Part shown: one piece after another, positions 20,044-30,287 of the stretch
How positions within the stretch are numbered: position 1 is the first letter of the stretch
Layout: every line of letters begins with the position of its first letter
Source of the DNA: Dyella sp. ASV24
Lineage (GTDB): Bacteria > Pseudomonadota > Gammaproteobacteria > Xanthomonadales > Rhodanobacteraceae
Direction of reading: 5' to 3'
Assembly (NCBI RefSeq): GCF_016428905.1
Contig: NZ_JAELTQ010000023.1
Span: 1-47,126 of the forward strand
Length of the DNA: 47,126 bases
The notes under the pieces: generated by a model
The model's input: the letters and a program-made list of their open reading frames with translations, nothing else
What the model was told of the DNA's origin: nothing
Databases searched by the model: none
Program-made: the position numbers and the translations under genes

Positions 20044-21570
20044 TCACACGGCGTCCGTGACCAAGGAGTGGGCGTGCAGCGACCTGGCTGCATCGAGATG
20101 GCTCAGGAATACGTGGTAGTGCTTCCGGTAAGCGGCGACACTGACCGGGTCCGGCCGAGTCGACAGACCGGTGGCGATAACGACGTGCTCGCTCGCCAGA
20201 TCGGCGATATCCGCATCACCGCCGCGCGCATGGTCGTTCGCCCACGCTGCCTGCAGCGCTGCGCCAAAGGCAGCGCCTTCCGCCTGCAGGGGCACTTCCA
20301 CCGGAAGATTGAACACGTCGGCGATCATCTGCCGCCAGGCCACGCTATGACTGCCGCCGCCGGTGAGCCGGATCGCATCAAACCGCAGCCCCGTGGCCAG
20401 CAGCGCGTCGTAACCGCTGCACAATGCGTAGGTGGCGCCTTCCATCGCGGCGCGATAAATGTTCGCGCGTGTCACGTTGCTCAGATCCATGCCGTGCAGG
20501 CTGCCGCGGGCATGCGGCAGGTCCGGTGTGCGCTCACCGTTGAAGAACGGCAGCATCACCAGGCCACCCGCACCGGGCACCGTGCCGGCCATCACGGTGT
20601 CGCCATCGCGCGCACTGAAGCCGAACGCCTTGGCCACGCTTTCGGTGGCGAGCGTGCAATTCATGGTGCAGATCAGCGGCAACCAGCCGCCGGTTGAGGA
20701 ACAGAACGCGGCCCAACCGGCATCCCGGTCAACCACCGGATGATCCGCATAGGCGAACAGCGTGCCCGACGTACCCAGGCTGATGCTGAGTACGCCCGGC
20801 CTGACGTTGCCGGTGCCGATGGCGGCCATCATGTTGTCGCCACCGCCCGCTGAGACGCGCACCTCATGCGAGAGGCCAAGCTCGTCGGCCATGCTGCGCG
20901 TGATCGGGAAGCTCGCGTCCGCGGCGACTAACGGCGGCAGACAGGCCAACAGATCACGCCCTGCATCCGTCGCTTCCAGCATGGCCTTGGACCACTGGCG
21001 TGTGCGCACATCCAACCAGCCAGTACCCGAGGCGTCGCCGTACTCCATCCAGCGCTCGCCGGTGAGCCAGAAATTCACGTAGTCGTGCGGCAGCAGGATG
21101 GTGGCCAGCTTTGCGTAGGCATCTGGCCGGTGCTTGCGCGTCCACGGCAACTTGGAAGCCGTATAGCCCGCCAGGATGGGATTGCCGCCCAGCTCGACGC
21201 AGCGCCCCGCACCACCGGCCGCCGCCATGATCTCGTCGCACTCGCGTTGCGTGCTTGTATCGCACCATAGTTTGACTGGCGCCAGCACGTTCCCATGGGC
21301 ATCGAGCGGCACGAAACCGTGCTGCTGTCCGGACACGCCGATAGCGGTGATGTCCGCGCGTAGCGACTTGGGCAGCTTGGCGAAGCAGGCGCGTACGGCG
21401 TCGATCCACCATTCGGCCATCTGCTCGCGACTGCCGTCCTCGCCTGCGATCAACTCGATCGATTGCCCGTGGGCGGCCACCACGCTCCGCGAATCCATGT
21501 TGTAGACCACAAGCTTGACGCTCTGCGTTCCCACATCGATGCCGGCGACGAGGTCCATGGGTGCGTGCAT
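20044..21570 (-). CDS. xylB: Xylulokinase
   Basis: The 508-residue FGGY-family kinase starts at the ATG at 21570, which shares one base with the dgoD stop (TGATG); a nearby GGA supports this start. [17 protein letters not shown] is the phosphate-1 loop. [15 protein letters not shown] carries the catalytic Asp at about 245. [16 protein letters not shown] is the adenosine/phosphate-2 region. It phosphorylates D-xylulose to xylulose-5-phosphate for the pentose phosphate pathway. It is the second gene of the operon. Confidence 0.95.
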   Translation of the reverse strand: MHAPMDLVAGIDVGTQSVKLVVYNMDSRSVVAAHGQSIELIAGEDGSREQMAEWWIDAVRACFAKLPKSLRADITAIGVSGQQHGFVPLDAHGNVLAPVKLWCDTSTQRECDEIMAAAGGAGRCVELGGNPILAGYTASKLPWTRKHRPDAYAKLATILLPHDYVNFWLTGERWMEYGDASGTGWLDVRTRQWSKAMLEATDAGRDLLACLPPLVAADASFPITRSMADELGLSHEVRVSAGGGDNMMAAIGTGNVRPGVLSISLGTSGTLFAYADHPVVDRDAGWAAFCSSTGGWLPLICTMNCTLATESVAKAFGFSARDGDTVMAGTVPGAGGLVMLPFFNGERTPDLPHARGSLHGMDLSNVTRANIYRAAMEGATYALCSGYDALLATGLRFDAIRLTGGGSHSVAWRQMIADVFNLPVEVPLQAEGAAFGAALQAAWANDHARGGDADIADLASEHVVIATGLSTRPDPVSVAAYRKHYHVFLSHLDAARSLHAHSLVTDAV

Positions 21571-22718
21571 CACCATTCCGCCACGCTGCCATCGGCATGA
21601 CGCCATACCGGATTGCGCCAGCGATGGCCGACGATGGCGCGCTCGTCGACGTAAGCCTGATTGATCTCGATGCCCAGGCCCGGCCCCTTCGGGATGGCCA
21701 CATAGCCGTCCTGATAGGTGAAGACGCTGCGGTCAGCGACGTAATCGAGCAGATCGTTGTCGGCGTTGTAGTGGATGCCCAGGCTTTGCTCCTGGATGAA
21801 GGCGTTGTGGCACACCGCATCCAGTTGCAGATTGGCCGCGAGGGCGATGGGCCCCAGCGGGCAATGCAGGGCTAGCGCCACGTCGTAGGCTTCGGCCATA
21901 GCCGCGATTTTCTTGGTTTCGGTGATGCCGCCCGCATGGGACGGATCGGGCTGGATGATGTCCACACCGCCCATCTCCAGCACACGCTTGAAGTCGTAAC
22001 GTGAATAGAGCCGCTCACCCAGTGCGATGGGCGCAGGGGATAGCGCCGCCAGTTCCGGAATGGCCTCCAGGTGTTCGGACAGCACCGGTTCCTCAATGAA
22101 CATGAGCTTGTACGGGCGAAGCTCGCGCATCAGCACTTTGGCCATGGGCTTGTGCACGCGGCCGTGAAAATCCACGCCAAGACCAATGTTCGGACCCACC
22201 GCGTCGCGCACGGCTTGTACGTTTTCCAGCACGCGCTCGACCTTGGCGTGCGTGTCCACGTACTGCATTTCCTCGGTGCCATTCATCTTCACGGCGGTAA
22301 AGCCGCGCGCCACGGCATCTTTCGCGGCGCGTGCGGTATCGGCCGGCCGATCGCCGCCGATCCACGAGTACGTGCGGATGCGGTCGCGCACAGGGCCGCC
22401 CAACAGTTCGTGCACGGGCACGCCCAACTGCTTGCCCTTGATATCCCACAATGCCTGGTCGATGCCCGCCAACGCACTCATCAGAATCGGGCCGCCGCGA
22501 TAGAAACCACCGCGGTACATCACATGCCAGTGATCCTCCACCCGGCGCGGGTCCTTGCCCATCAGGTAGTCGGACAGTTCGTCGACGGCAGCGGCCACGG
22601 TGTGTGCCCTGCCCTCCACGATCGGCTCGCCCCACCCACTGATGCCGGCGTCCGTGTCGATGCGCACGAACAGCCAGCGCGGCGGCACGATGAAAGTGGT
22701 GATGGCGGTGATCTTCAT
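21570..22718 (-). CDS. dgoD: D-galactonate dehydratase, enolase superfamily
   Basis: The product is 382 residues from the ATG at 22718, the same length as E. coli DgoD and colinear with it from MKITAITTF to the C-terminal SVAEW. A longer frame to 22808 is rejected. [10 protein letters not shown] holds a metal-ligand Asp and the catalytic His of the DFH element, FIEEPVL and ALGERLYS hold metal-ligand Glu residues, and LALHCPLGP holds the second catalytic His. It should dehydrate D-galactonate to 2-keto-3-deoxy-galactonate. It is the first gene of the xylose operon, opposite xylR. No dgoK, dgoA or galactose dehydrogenase gene lies in the window. The pairing makes sense if galactose cut from xyloglucan enters the De Ley-Doudoroff route. 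Confidence 0.93.
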   Translation of the reverse strand: MKITAITTFIVPPRWLFVRIDTDAGISGWGEPIVEGRAHTVAAAVDELSDYLMGKDPRRVEDHWHVMYRGGFYRGGPILMSALAGIDQALWDIKGKQLGVPVHELLGGPVRDRIRTYSWIGGDRPADTARAAKDAVARGFTAVKMNGTEEMQYVDTHAKVERVLENVQAVRDAVGPNIGLGVDFHGRVHKPMAKVLMRELRPYKLMFIEEPVLSEHLEAIPELAALSPAPIALGERLYSRYDFKRVLEMGGVDIIQPDPSHAGGITETKKIAAMAEAYDVALALHCPLGPIALAANLQLDAVCHNAFIQEQSLGIHYNADNDLLDYVADRSVFTYQDGYVAIPKGPGLGIEINQAYVDERAIVGHRWRNPVWRHADGSVAEW

Positions 22719-22966
22719 GCGTACGTTTCGGCCCAGAGCCTGCGAGGTGGCGACGCCGGCCGCGCTACGTGGCGCCCGGAAGGGGCGCCCACGGGGAGCC
22801 CCAAACAACGCCGGGATGCTGCATTCAGGCTGCAGTGGGCCGCAATTGCGAAATCCGCCAACGAGGCACGTTTTTTTCCCTGTCGCGTTGCGTCATGCCC
22901 GGTGCGGTGGGAGCTGGTAGCGTCGGGGTTCCTGGGCTCTATCCATACGGCCCGTGCAGCCAGACC
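22719..22966. promoter_or_regulatory. Divergent promoter region between dgoD operon and xylR
   Basis: This 248-bp spacer must contain the start sites for both directions. It holds the CAATTGCGAAAT element (listed separately) and a run of seven T at 22871-22877. By analogy with enteric xylose operons, XylR with xylose should activate the catabolic operon here. No clean -35/-10 pair can be assigned by eye. Confidence 0.65.
22843..22856. promoter_or_regulatory. Candidate XylR site, one good half
   Basis: CAATTGCGAAATCC agrees at 11 of 14 positions with the perfect inverted repeat CAATT-ACGA-AATTG found between the receptor and fucosidase genes. It lies about 125 bases from each divergent start, a sensible place for an activator site. 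Assignment to XylR is an inference. Confidence 0.45.
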
Positions 22967-24133
22967 ATGTCTCCACACCGCATCGCCCTGCTCTTCAATG
23001 CGAACAAGGTTTATGACCGGCAGATCATTGCCGGCATCGGCCAGTACCTGAAATCCACGCGCGTCGAGTGGGATCTCTTCATGGAAGAGGACTTCCGCAG
23101 CCGCACCCTGGGTATCCACCACTGGCGCGGCGACGGCATCATCGCGGACTTCGACGACCCGGTGGTGGCCGAAACCTTGGCGGATATCCCCATTCCGGTG
23201 GTGGCCGTGGGGGGGTCCTATGCGGATGCGAGCCAATACCCGCCGATCACGCCTTACGTGGCGACCGACAACGTCAAGCTGGTGCGGCTGGCTTATGACC
23301 ACCTGATTGAACAAGGCTTGCAACGCTTCGCCTTCTACGGGCTACCACCCAACCCGGGCAATCGCTGGGCGCAGGAGCGCGAATCGGCCTTCTTGCGGAT
23401 GATCGAGGCGGATCGCCTGGAGGGCTTGGTCTATCGAGGCTCGCCAACCAGCGCAGGTGGCTGGGGGCGTGCGCAGGAAGAGATGGCGGCCTGGGTGAAA
23501 TCATTGCCCAAGCCCATCGGCATCATCGCGGTGACGGATGCCCGCGCACGTCAGCTGCTCCAGGCATGTGTGGTGGCCGATGTGCCGGTGCCCGAACAGA
23601 TCGCCGTAGCCGGCATCGACAACGACCCTCTGGCGCAGCTGTTGAGCCGCATCCCGCTGACCTCGGTAACCCAGGGTGCAGAGGAAATGGGCCGCATGGC
23701 CGCGCAGGTGCTGCATCAGATGCTGCACGGCGGCGTGACAGCGGGTACGCGCATTCTGGTGCCGCCGGCTGGCCTCAACATCCAGGCCAGCAGCTTGCAC
23801 AAGCCGATGAAGAGCCCGCATGTGATGCGTGCCTGCCACTACATCCGCCAGTACGCGTGCCTGGGCATCAAGACCGAGCAGGTCGCTGACTATGTGGGCA
23901 TCTCGCGCACCCTGCTTGAAGAGCACTTCAAGCGCGAGCTGAAGCGCACCGTGCACCAGACCATCCTGGAGCACAAGCTTGAGATGGCGCGCAATATGCT
24001 CAAGGACACGTCACGTCCGCTGGCCGATGTCGCCGTGAGCAGTGGCTTCACCTCGCTGCAGTACATGTACGCCGTGTTCCGTCGTGAATTCAATTGCACG
24101 CCGCGGCAGTTCATCGAGAACGCGCGTTCGTAA
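22967..24133 (+). CDS. xylR: Xylose operon activator XylR (LacI-like sensor + AraC HTH)
   Basis: The 388-residue protein closely follows E. coli XylR throughout, starting at SPHRIALLFNANKVYDRQI; the upstream in-frame extension to 22769 is not protein-like. Residues 1 to ~270 form a periplasmic-binding-protein-type sensor, with WDLFMEEDFRSR, IIADFDDPVV, FAFYGLPPNPGNRW and IIAVTDARARQLL. The last ~100 residues are an AraC/XylS double helix-turn-helix (VADYVGISRTLLEEHFKREL, then SGFTSLQYMYAVFRREF). With bound D-xylose it activates xylose genes. It is transcribed away from dgoD-xylB-xylA and ends at a shared terminator with the GH3 gene. Confidence 0.95.
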   Translation: MSPHRIALLFNANKVYDRQIIAGIGQYLKSTRVEWDLFMEEDFRSRTLGIHHWRGDGIIADFDDPVVAETLADIPIPVVAVGGSYADASQYPPITPYVATDNVKLVRLAYDHLIEQGLQRFAFYGLPPNPGNRWAQERESAFLRMIEADRLEGLVYRGSPTSAGGWGRAQEEMAAWVKSLPKPIGIIAVTDARARQLLQACVVADVPVPEQIAVAGIDNDPLAQLLSRIPLTSVTQGAEEMGRMAAQVLHQMLHGGVTAGTRILVPPAGLNIQASSLHKPMKSPHVMRACHYIRQYACLGIKTEQVADYVGISRTLLEEHFKRELKRTVHQTILEHKLEMARNMLKDTSRPLADVAVSSGFTSLQYMYAVFRREFNCTPRQFIENARS

Positions 24134-24169
24134 ATACCACCGGATCACACTCCGATCCGGTGGCTATTT
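24131..24169. terminator. Bidirectional terminator between xylR and the GH3 operon
   Basis: CCACCGGATC (24137-24146) pairs perfectly with GATCCGGTGG (24154-24163) around a 7-base loop. AAATA before and TATTT after the stem extend the pairing and give short U-runs in both directions. It sits in the 72 bases between two convergent genes. Confidence 0.85.
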
Positions 24170-24205
24170 CAGTGGATTACCGGGGCCAGCGCGACGACTA
24201 AGGCG

Positions 24206-26725
24206 TCACGGCTGTTTGCCCATCGTGAAGTCCGCGCGCAGCGGTGTCTGGTCGGAAGCGTCACCCACGTAGACAGTGAAACGACCCGGGTCCACGCGCC
24301 AGTCATGCTTGTCGGCGTCGTACCAGGCGAACGCGCGACGATCCAGCGTCAGGCTCACATGCTCGGTCTGCCCAGGTGCCAGCCGCAGCTTGCGAAACGC
24401 CTTGAGCTCCTTGGCCGGTCGCGCGACATGTGCTGACGGATCACCCACGTAGACCTGAGCCACCTCGGCACCGTCATGCGCGCCCGTGTTGCTCACGTCG
24501 AACGACACCGTGACATCGCCATTTGCCGCCACACCGGAAAGCGCGAGCTTGCTGAAGGCGAAGCTTGTGTACGACAAGCCATGGCCAAACGCGAACAACG
24601 GCTGCGCGTCGCGCGGATGACTGGTGTACCAGCGATAGCCGAGGAATACCCCTTCGCCGTAGCGCACCGTCGGGTGACCGTCTGCAGCAGGATGCGCGTC
24701 GTAGAAATCGTGGGTCGGATTGTCCTGCCAGTGGCGCTCGAAACTGATCGGCAGCTTGCCTTCCGGCGAGCGATCACCGAATAGCACTTCCGCAATGGCC
24801 TGCCCGCCTTCCTGGCCCGGGTACCAGTTCTGCAGCAGCGCGGGCACGTGATCGAGCCAACCGTCGGTGGCATACCCACCACCGGAGGTCACGGTGACAA
24901 TGGTGCGCTTGTTGACGGCAGCCACCGCTTCGATCAACGCCTCCTGTCCCCAGGGCAATTGGAAACTGCGGTCAAAAGCCTCGCTTTCGGAGGTGCCGTC
25001 GAAACCCACGGCGACCACCGCGGCATCGGCCATGGCGGCCATCTTGCGAGTCTCCTCGGGGATCATCGCATCCACGGCGATGGCGCCCAGACTCATGCGG
25101 CTGTAACTCACGTCGGGGCGATAGTCGAGGCGGATATCCACGGCTTTGCCCGCCGTCATCGGTAGCACGGCGTAATGTGGTGCCTGGCCTTCGAACACTG
25201 GCTGCTGGATCACCGGCTTGCCGTCCACGTATAGCGTATAGCTGTCCTTGCTTGCCGCCGCGGTGAGGAAGAGGAACTTGCCACTGTGATCGGGCACGAA
25301 ACGGCCAGACCAGCGAATGCTCTGGCGCTCCGTTGCAGGCGTCGTCCACAACTCAGGTTTCCACTGGTCCACCTTGGCGTTGACGGTACGCTCGACCGGC
25401 TTGCCGGCGAAATCCGCGTTGCCAAAGGTTTCGCGAAGCAGGCCGGTCTTGCCATCCGTCGTCACGAATACTTCCTTCGCGAAGACGTCAGCCGTGCTGG
25501 GCAGGCCACGGCTGTAGAGCACGTTTACCTTGCCGCCTACGCGGTCACTGATGCCGGAAAGAATGCTTTGCGTGCGAAACGCATCGATATGCGAGCTGCC
25601 GCCGGCACTGGCTGCGCCCGGATACGCCATCGGCCCGATCACCGCGACCGATGTGATGTGCGAGGCGTCCAGCGGCAAGGTCTGCGAGGTGTTCTTCAGC
25701 AGCACGAGTGATTCGCGTGCGGCATCGAGTGCCGCCTGTGCCGACGTGGGGTCCATCAAGGGAATGGAATAATCGCGCTGCGGGCGATCAAGGAATCCGA
25801 AACGCACGGCGGTGCGCAGCAGGCGGCGCGTCTTGTCGTCGAGATCAGTGGTAGACAGGGAGCCGTCACGCAGGCCGCTTTCGATCAACGCCGGTGTCAT
25901 CGCATCGGGTGCGGGCATTTCAAGATCAAGCCCGGCCTTGAACGCCTTCACGCCATCGTGCGCCGCTTCCCAATCGGACATGTACAGGCCGTTGAAACCC
26001 CACTCCTGCTTGAGGATGTCGTGGGCGATGTAGCGGTTTTCGGACAGGTACTCACCGTTGACCAAGTTGTAGCTGCTCATCACCGCGCCGACGTGGCCCT
26101 CTTTTACGGCCATCTCGAACGCCGGCAGGTAGATCTCGCGCAGCGTGCGCTCGTCGATCAGGCTATCCAGGTGCCGGCGGTCGTACTCGGAGTTGTTGGC
26201 CGCGAAGTGCTTGACCGTGGCGACTACGCCCTGCCCCTGTACGCCGCGGATAAGGCCCGCAGCCATCTTGCCGGCTAGCAGCGGATCTTCGCCGTAGTAC
26301 TCCATGTTGCGGCCGTTCTGCGGCGCGCGATACATGTTGACGCCCGGGCCCAGCAGAAAGGCTACGCCGCGGGCGCGTGCATCGCGCCCCATTGCCGTGC
26401 CCACACGCTCGGCCAACGCCGGGTCCCAGCTCGCCGCCAGGGCGATGCCTGCCGCGTAAGCGGTCGAAGGTCCGGGGGCGCGTACGCCGATAGGGCCATC
26501 GGACATCGCTAAACGCGGCAGGCCGATGGCGGGCACGTCACGGGTGTAGAAGCTATCGACGCCGCCCAGCAACACAACTTTCTGTTCAACAGTGAGCTTG
26601 CCGAGCAGGCTCTCGACGCGCTGTTCCACAGCGGCGGTATCGGCGGCGGGTACGGCATCGCCGCTGGTGGCAGCGGTGGACATCCCCAGCGCATACAGCG
26701 CCAGGGCAAGCATGGTCTTGCGCAT
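24206..26725 (-). CDS. GH3 beta-glucosidase/beta-xylosidase with PA14 insert, secreted
   Basis: The product is 839 residues from the ATG at 26725, chosen because GAGG lies 6 bases before it; an ATG at 26731 has no room for that site, and the frame to 27106 overlaps the GH35 gene. It has a Sec signal peptide (MLALALYALGMSTAATSGDA). The N-terminal GH3 barrel has GVVATVKHFAANN (KH substrate motif) and GLYMSDWEAAHDG with the nucleophile Asp at about 251. A PA14-like insert (SGRFVPDHSGKFLFLTA) lies inside the second domain, and a C-terminal fibronectin-III-like domain follows (VSFDVSNTGAHDGAEVAQVY). As last gene of the xyloglucan operon it should remove glucose from stripped oligosaccharides; beta-xylosidase is the alternative. 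Confidence 0.9.
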   Translation of the reverse strand: MRKTMLALALYALGMSTAATSGDAVPAADTAAVEQRVESLLGKLTVEQKVVLLGGVDSFYTRDVPAIGLPRLAMSDGPIGVRAPGPSTAYAAGIALAASWDPALAERVGTAMGRDARARGVAFLLGPGVNMYRAPQNGRNMEYYGEDPLLAGKMAAGLIRGVQGQGVVATVKHFAANNSEYDRRHLDSLIDERTLREIYLPAFEMAVKEGHVGAVMSSYNLVNGEYLSENRYIAHDILKQEWGFNGLYMSDWEAAHDGVKAFKAGLDLEMPAPDAMTPALIESGLRDGSLSTTDLDDKTRRLLRTAVRFGFLDRPQRDYSIPLMDPTSAQAALDAARESLVLLKNTSQTLPLDASHITSVAVIGPMAYPGAASAGGSSHIDAFRTQSILSGISDRVGGKVNVLYSRGLPSTADVFAKEVFVTTDGKTGLLRETFGNADFAGKPVERTVNAKVDQWKPELWTTPATERQSIRWSGRFVPDHSGKFLFLTAAASKDSYTLYVDGKPVIQQPVFEGQAPHYAVLPMTAGKAVDIRLDYRPDVSYSRMSLGAIAVDAMIPEETRKMAAMADAAVVAVGFDGTSESEAFDRSFQLPWGQEALIEAVAAVNKRTIVTVTSGGGYATDGWLDHVPALLQNWYPGQEGGQAIAEVLFGDRSPEGKLPISFERHWQDNPTHDFYDAHPAADGHPTVRYGEGVFLGYRWYTSHPRDAQPLFAFGHGLSYTSFAFSKLALSGVAANGDVTVSFDVSNTGAHDGAEVAQVYVGDPSAHVARPAKELKAFRKLRLAPGQTEHVSLTLDRRAFAWYDADKHDWRVDPGRFTVYVGDASDQTPLRADFTMGKQP

Positions 26726-26733
26726 GAACATCC

Positions 26734-28338
26734 TCAGTAAGTGGCCAGCCTGACGCGCAGCACCTGCGGCACGCTGGTGAAATTCAGGCCGTAGTCGGTC
26801 TGGTCGCCGTTCCACAGCCTTCGAAAGATCCACTGGCCGTTCTCGTAACGGCCTTCTTCGACGCGATCGAGCAGGAAGCGTCCGTCCTTGCCGCGGCGTC
26901 CTGGTTGAAAGCTCACGCGCACGTTGTGTCCGGTGACGAGGTACTCGTTCTCGCCAAGCTGCGCGATCATGGCGCCACCATCGGTGTCGGCATTGCCCTT
27001 GGGAGGATCCATGCCGAACTGCAGTTGCCCGTAACCGAGCTGGACTTTCCAGTCGCCGAGATCGAGTGTCTGCTCGTGTGCATCCGTGGGTTCTGCTGCG
27101 CCCCACAGCTTGCCGGCCAGCCCCGCCACAGCGATCTCCCTACTCATTGGCGCCAGCGCGCTGTAGTTGACGCCAAACGCATCCACGGCGGCGTCATCGA
27201 GTTGGCGCGCGCCCAGCGGGTAATTGCTGTACTTGGTGAAATCCATGCCGAACGGCGAGAAACCGATGCCGCCATGACCCAGCATCGCGTAGACGTAGCG
27301 TGCATAGCCGTGGGCATTGCCGGTTTCGGCAACGAACAGCGGATTGTCCTTGTGTGCGTAGCGGTCGAGCACGGTGGTATAGCGCGCGTAATCAGGCAGG
27401 TAGATATCCGGCGCCAGCAGATCAAGCGATGGTGCGCCGGCCTTCCAGATATCCAGCACGTTGTCGGTGGGGCCTCCCGTCTCGTAGCCGCCGGGCTCCC
27501 CGGGATGAAACGGATCACGCAGCGCAGCGTTGGTGTACATCGGCAAGTTGTAAACGGCCTTGCCCGCTGCCGCGACCTGATCGATGAAGTGCGCAATCGA
27601 CCACGCATGGAAGAACTCCGCCGCATCCTTGCCGAACACCTGGCTCCAGTTGCCGGCCGGTTTTCCCGTAGCGCGCAGCAAGGTGTCGGGAACGGCACCG
27701 GCAAACAGCTTGTCAGCCATCGGCGAATGGTCGCGGTCGGTGCCGTAAGTGCCCGACTCGTTCTCCACCTGCACCATGATCACGGTGTGCTTGTCGCTGT
27801 CGGCGGCACGCAGATGTGTCATCAGTTGCACGAACGCCTTGCGGTCGGCCTCCATGGTGGCCACGGCATGGGGCGACAGCGAGTTGAGCAGTTTGCCCGA
27901 GCGCGATACCAGACGCGGAAAACGCTGGTTGTCCAACTTCACCCACGACGGCGCATAGCTCGGCCCATTGTTCTTCCACGTGGCGAACCACACAAGCACC
28001 AGGCGCACGTGGTGTTCGCGCGCTTGCGTGAGCAGCGTATCGAGGAAGCTGAAATCGAACTGCCCTTCTTTCGGCTCGATCTGCTCCCAAGCGATGGGCA
28101 CGCCCACCGTGTTCGCGTGCATGCGCTCGATGGCCGGCCATACCTCCGGCAGCATGTCCGGCCATGCACTGGAGTTATTCACTTGCGCGCCAAGGATCAG
28201 ATACGGCTTGCCATCCACCATGAGCGCGTGATGGCCATTCTGCGTCGCGATGCGCGGCAGTTCACCAGCTTGCACACCCAAGGTCATCAGGGCAGTGAAC
28301 AACACCAGGGCGATACGGCGTGAGAGCGTTGCGCGCAT
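26734..28338 (-). CDS. GH35 beta-galactosidase (DUF5597-type), secreted
   Basis: The product is 534 residues from the ATG at 28338, or 538 from a GTG at 28350 that overlaps the esterase stop as GTGA. It has a signal peptide ([18 protein letters not shown]). The (beta/alpha)8 barrel holds [12 protein letters not shown], with the predicted acid/base Glu at about 194, and [12 protein letters not shown], with the nucleophile Glu at about 338. A C-terminal ~130-residue beta domain matches the short GH35 proteins known from xyloglucan loci, much smaller than LacZ. It should remove beta-1,2-galactose from xyloglucan side chains in the periplasm. It lies between the esterase and GH3 genes with almost no spacing. 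Confidence 0.88.
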   Translation of the reverse strand: MRATLSRRIALVLFTALMTLGVQAGELPRIATQNGHHALMVDGKPYLILGAQVNNSSAWPDMLPEVWPAIERMHANTVGVPIAWEQIEPKEGQFDFSFLDTLLTQAREHHVRLVLVWFATWKNNGPSYAPSWVKLDNQRFPRLVSRSGKLLNSLSPHAVATMEADRKAFVQLMTHLRAADSDKHTVIMVQVENESGTYGTDRDHSPMADKLFAGAVPDTLLRATGKPAGNWSQVFGKDAAEFFHAWSIAHFIDQVAAAGKAVYNLPMYTNAALRDPFHPGEPGGYETGGPTDNVLDIWKAGAPSLDLLAPDIYLPDYARYTTVLDRYAHKDNPLFVAETGNAHGYARYVYAMLGHGGIGFSPFGMDFTKYSNYPLGARQLDDAAVDAFGVNYSALAPMSREIAVAGLAGKLWGAAEPTDAHEQTLDLGDWKVQLGYGQLQFGMDPPKGNADTDGGAMIAQLGENEYLVTGHNVRVSFQPGRRGKDGRFLLDRVEEGRYENGQWIFRRLWNGDQTDYGLNFTSVPQVLRVRLATY

Positions 28339-28346
28339 GAACTTAC

Positions 28347-30287
28347 TCACGGCGATGGCGTGGTGCGGAAGGGTGATGCGGGCAAGCCGTCGCTATTGAT
28401 CAGGTTGGCGTCGACGGGGTTGTCGCTCCAGCCATAGCGCACGGCGACTGGCTGCGGTACCGCTGCACTGGACACCACGACGTTCCGGCCATCGATGTGT
28501 GCCTGGGCGTGCTGGTAACGGCCATCGGCACCGGCAACCTCAAAACCACCCACCGCATCGCCACCGCCACGCACGGCGAGCGCAGCACTCTCGGCGTCGA
28601 ACGACACCACCGCCTTTGCACCATCGGCATGCCATTGGCGATACACCGGGCCCGACGCCACGATGTGGTCGCCAAGCACCACACGGCGTGCGGCCAGTGC
28701 GAGCCGATGTCCCACGTCTTGCTTGTCGGTGGGGTGAATATCATCGGGGTTACCGACATCGATGGTGACGGCCTGCCCGGTGCGCGGCAGCGACAGCACC
28801 GCGGACTGTGATTCGCGGAGCTCCGCCCACGGACTTTGCTCCGGCGTGTCGCTACCGCTCTTGAAGTTCGCCAGCTGCACCCACAAGAACGGCAGTTCCG
28901 GCTGCTTCCACGCGGTGCGCCAAGCCTGGATCATGGCGCTGAACTGCTTGCGGTAAGCCATGGCGTGAGGTGCCGACGCATTGGACTCGCCCTGATACCA
29001 CACCACGCCGCGCAACGGATAACCAAGCAGCGGCTGAATCATGCCGTTGTACAGCATCGCCGGCGTCAGATGGCGTGAGGGCGTAGCTACCAGCGTTACG
29101 TTGGCGGTATGGAAATGCCACGTACCCGCGAGCGGTCGGTGCGTACCATTTGCTGTCTGCACGTAAAGCGCAGCGGCATCACCATGAATGCCGCCACCAT
29201 TGCCAAGATCGTCCACACGCACGGCAATACTGTTGCTGCCGGCGTGCAACACGCTGGCAGACACCTTGTAGACACGCGGTTTGTTCCACTGCTTCTCGGT
29301 TTCGCCGACCAGCTGGCCATTGACGTAGCTGCGATCAGAGTCATCAACCGCGCCCAGGCCCAACGTCACGCCCTGGGTTGCCTCGGCAGCGCTCAGCGTA
29401 AACTCGGTGCGATACCAGGCCACGCCATCCATGTCGTAGTAGCCCACGGTTTCCCAATAGGCCGGCACGGGGATATCTGCCCAGGCCGAGGTGTCGAGTT
29501 TTTCGGCTGCCCATGACGGCTTGCCGGCGGCATCCAGTACATCGCCCTGCGCTGCAGGCCAGCGCGAAAGACGCTGGCGGGTCTGGTCAAGTTTCGCCTC
29601 TTCGGCGGCATCGTCCTTCTTGATGGTGTCCGCCAGTGCCGATACGTCCACGTTGCCCGTGTGTGCGTCGGTCCACGCTTCCACGCTGCTACCGCTCCAG
29701 CTGCTGTTGATCAAACCCTGCGGCACACCGGTGCGTGCCTTCATGTCACGCGCAAAGAACCAGCAGACGGCGGAAAACTCGCTCACGGTGGAGGGACTGG
29801 CCGCCACCCAAGAGCCACCTTCCAGCCGATCCCGTGGTTGCAGGGACCAACTGTGCGGAATCTTGAAGTGACGGATGGTTGGATCGTTCGCCCTCGCCTG
29901 CTCGGCGGCCGCGTCACGTACGTCGGTCATGGTGAATTCCATGTTCGATTGCCCGGAACACAGCCAGACATCACCCACCAGCATGTCGCGCAGCACGCGA
30001 TGCTCGCTGCCGTCGTCGATGTCCATCGCATACGGGCCACCCGCGACGTGCTTGGGAAGCGTTGCATCCCAACGCCCCTCGGCATTCGCCTTCGCGGTGG
30101 CATGAGCGCCATCGAAACCCACGGTGACCTGCGCACCCGGCTTGGACCATCCCCATACGTGCATGGGCATGTCCCGCTGAAGCACGGCGCCCTGCGAGAA
30201 CATCAGTGGAAGCTCGAGCTTTGCCTGAGCCGACAGAGGCAGCGACAGGAGTAGCGCCAGTGAGGCGCCGGCATGAAGGTGTTTCAA
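28347..30287 (-). CDS. SGNH acetylesterase, CE20/sialate O-acetylesterase-like, secreted
   Basis: The 646-residue product begins at a TTG at 30287, with GGAG 8 bases upstream and a signal peptide right after it ([15 protein letters not shown]). No in-frame ATG precedes the mature region. [14 protein letters not shown] carries the catalytic Ser, [12 protein letters not shown] the glycine/asparagine block, and [14 protein letters not shown] the Asp and His. A jelly-roll-like insert ([15 protein letters not shown]) splits the SGNH domain, as in the CE20 xyloglucan acetylesterases described from Xanthomonas. It should deacetylate xyloglucan side-chain galactose before GH35 acts. The TTG overlaps the GH74 stop. 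Confidence 0.87.
   Translation of the reverse strand: MKHLHAGASLALLLSLPLSAQAKLELPLMFSQGAVLQRDMPMHVWGWSKPGAQVTVGFDGAHATAKANAEGRWDATLPKHVAGGPYAMDIDDGSEHRVLRDMLVGDVWLCSGQSNMEFTMTDVRDAAAEQARANDPTIRHFKIPHSWSLQPRDRLEGGSWVAASPSTVSEFSAVCWFFARDMKARTGVPQGLINSSWSGSSVEAWTDAHTGNVDVSALADTIKKDDAAEEAKLDQTRQRLSRWPAAQGDVLDAAGKPSWAAEKLDTSAWADIPVPAYWETVGYYDMDGVAWYRTEFTLSAAEATQGVTLGLGAVDDSDRSYVNGQLVGETEKQWNKPRVYKVSASVLHAGSNSIAVRVDDLGNGGGIHGDAAALYVQTANGTHRPLAGTWHFHTANVTLVATPSRHLTPAMLYNGMIQPLLGYPLRGVVWYQGESNASAPHAMAYRKQFSAMIQAWRTAWKQPELPFLWVQLANFKSGSDTPEQSPWAELRESQSAVLSLPRTGQAVTIDVGNPDDIHPTDKQDVGHRLALAARRVVLGDHIVASGPVYRQWHADGAKAVVSFDAESAALAVRGGGDAVGGFEVAGADGRYQHAQAHIDGRNVVVSSAAVPQPVAVRYGWSDNPVDANLINSDGLPASPFRTTPSP

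Noticed and set aside
26732..27106. N-terminal extension of the GH3 frame
   Set aside because: The 127 extra codons are Arg-rich noise overlapping GH35; a signal peptide and ribosome binding site mark the start at 26725.
26905..28323. 472-codon plus-strand open frame opposite GH35
   Set aside because: It covers the GH35 gene exactly and its translation has no recognisable motif or ribosome binding site.
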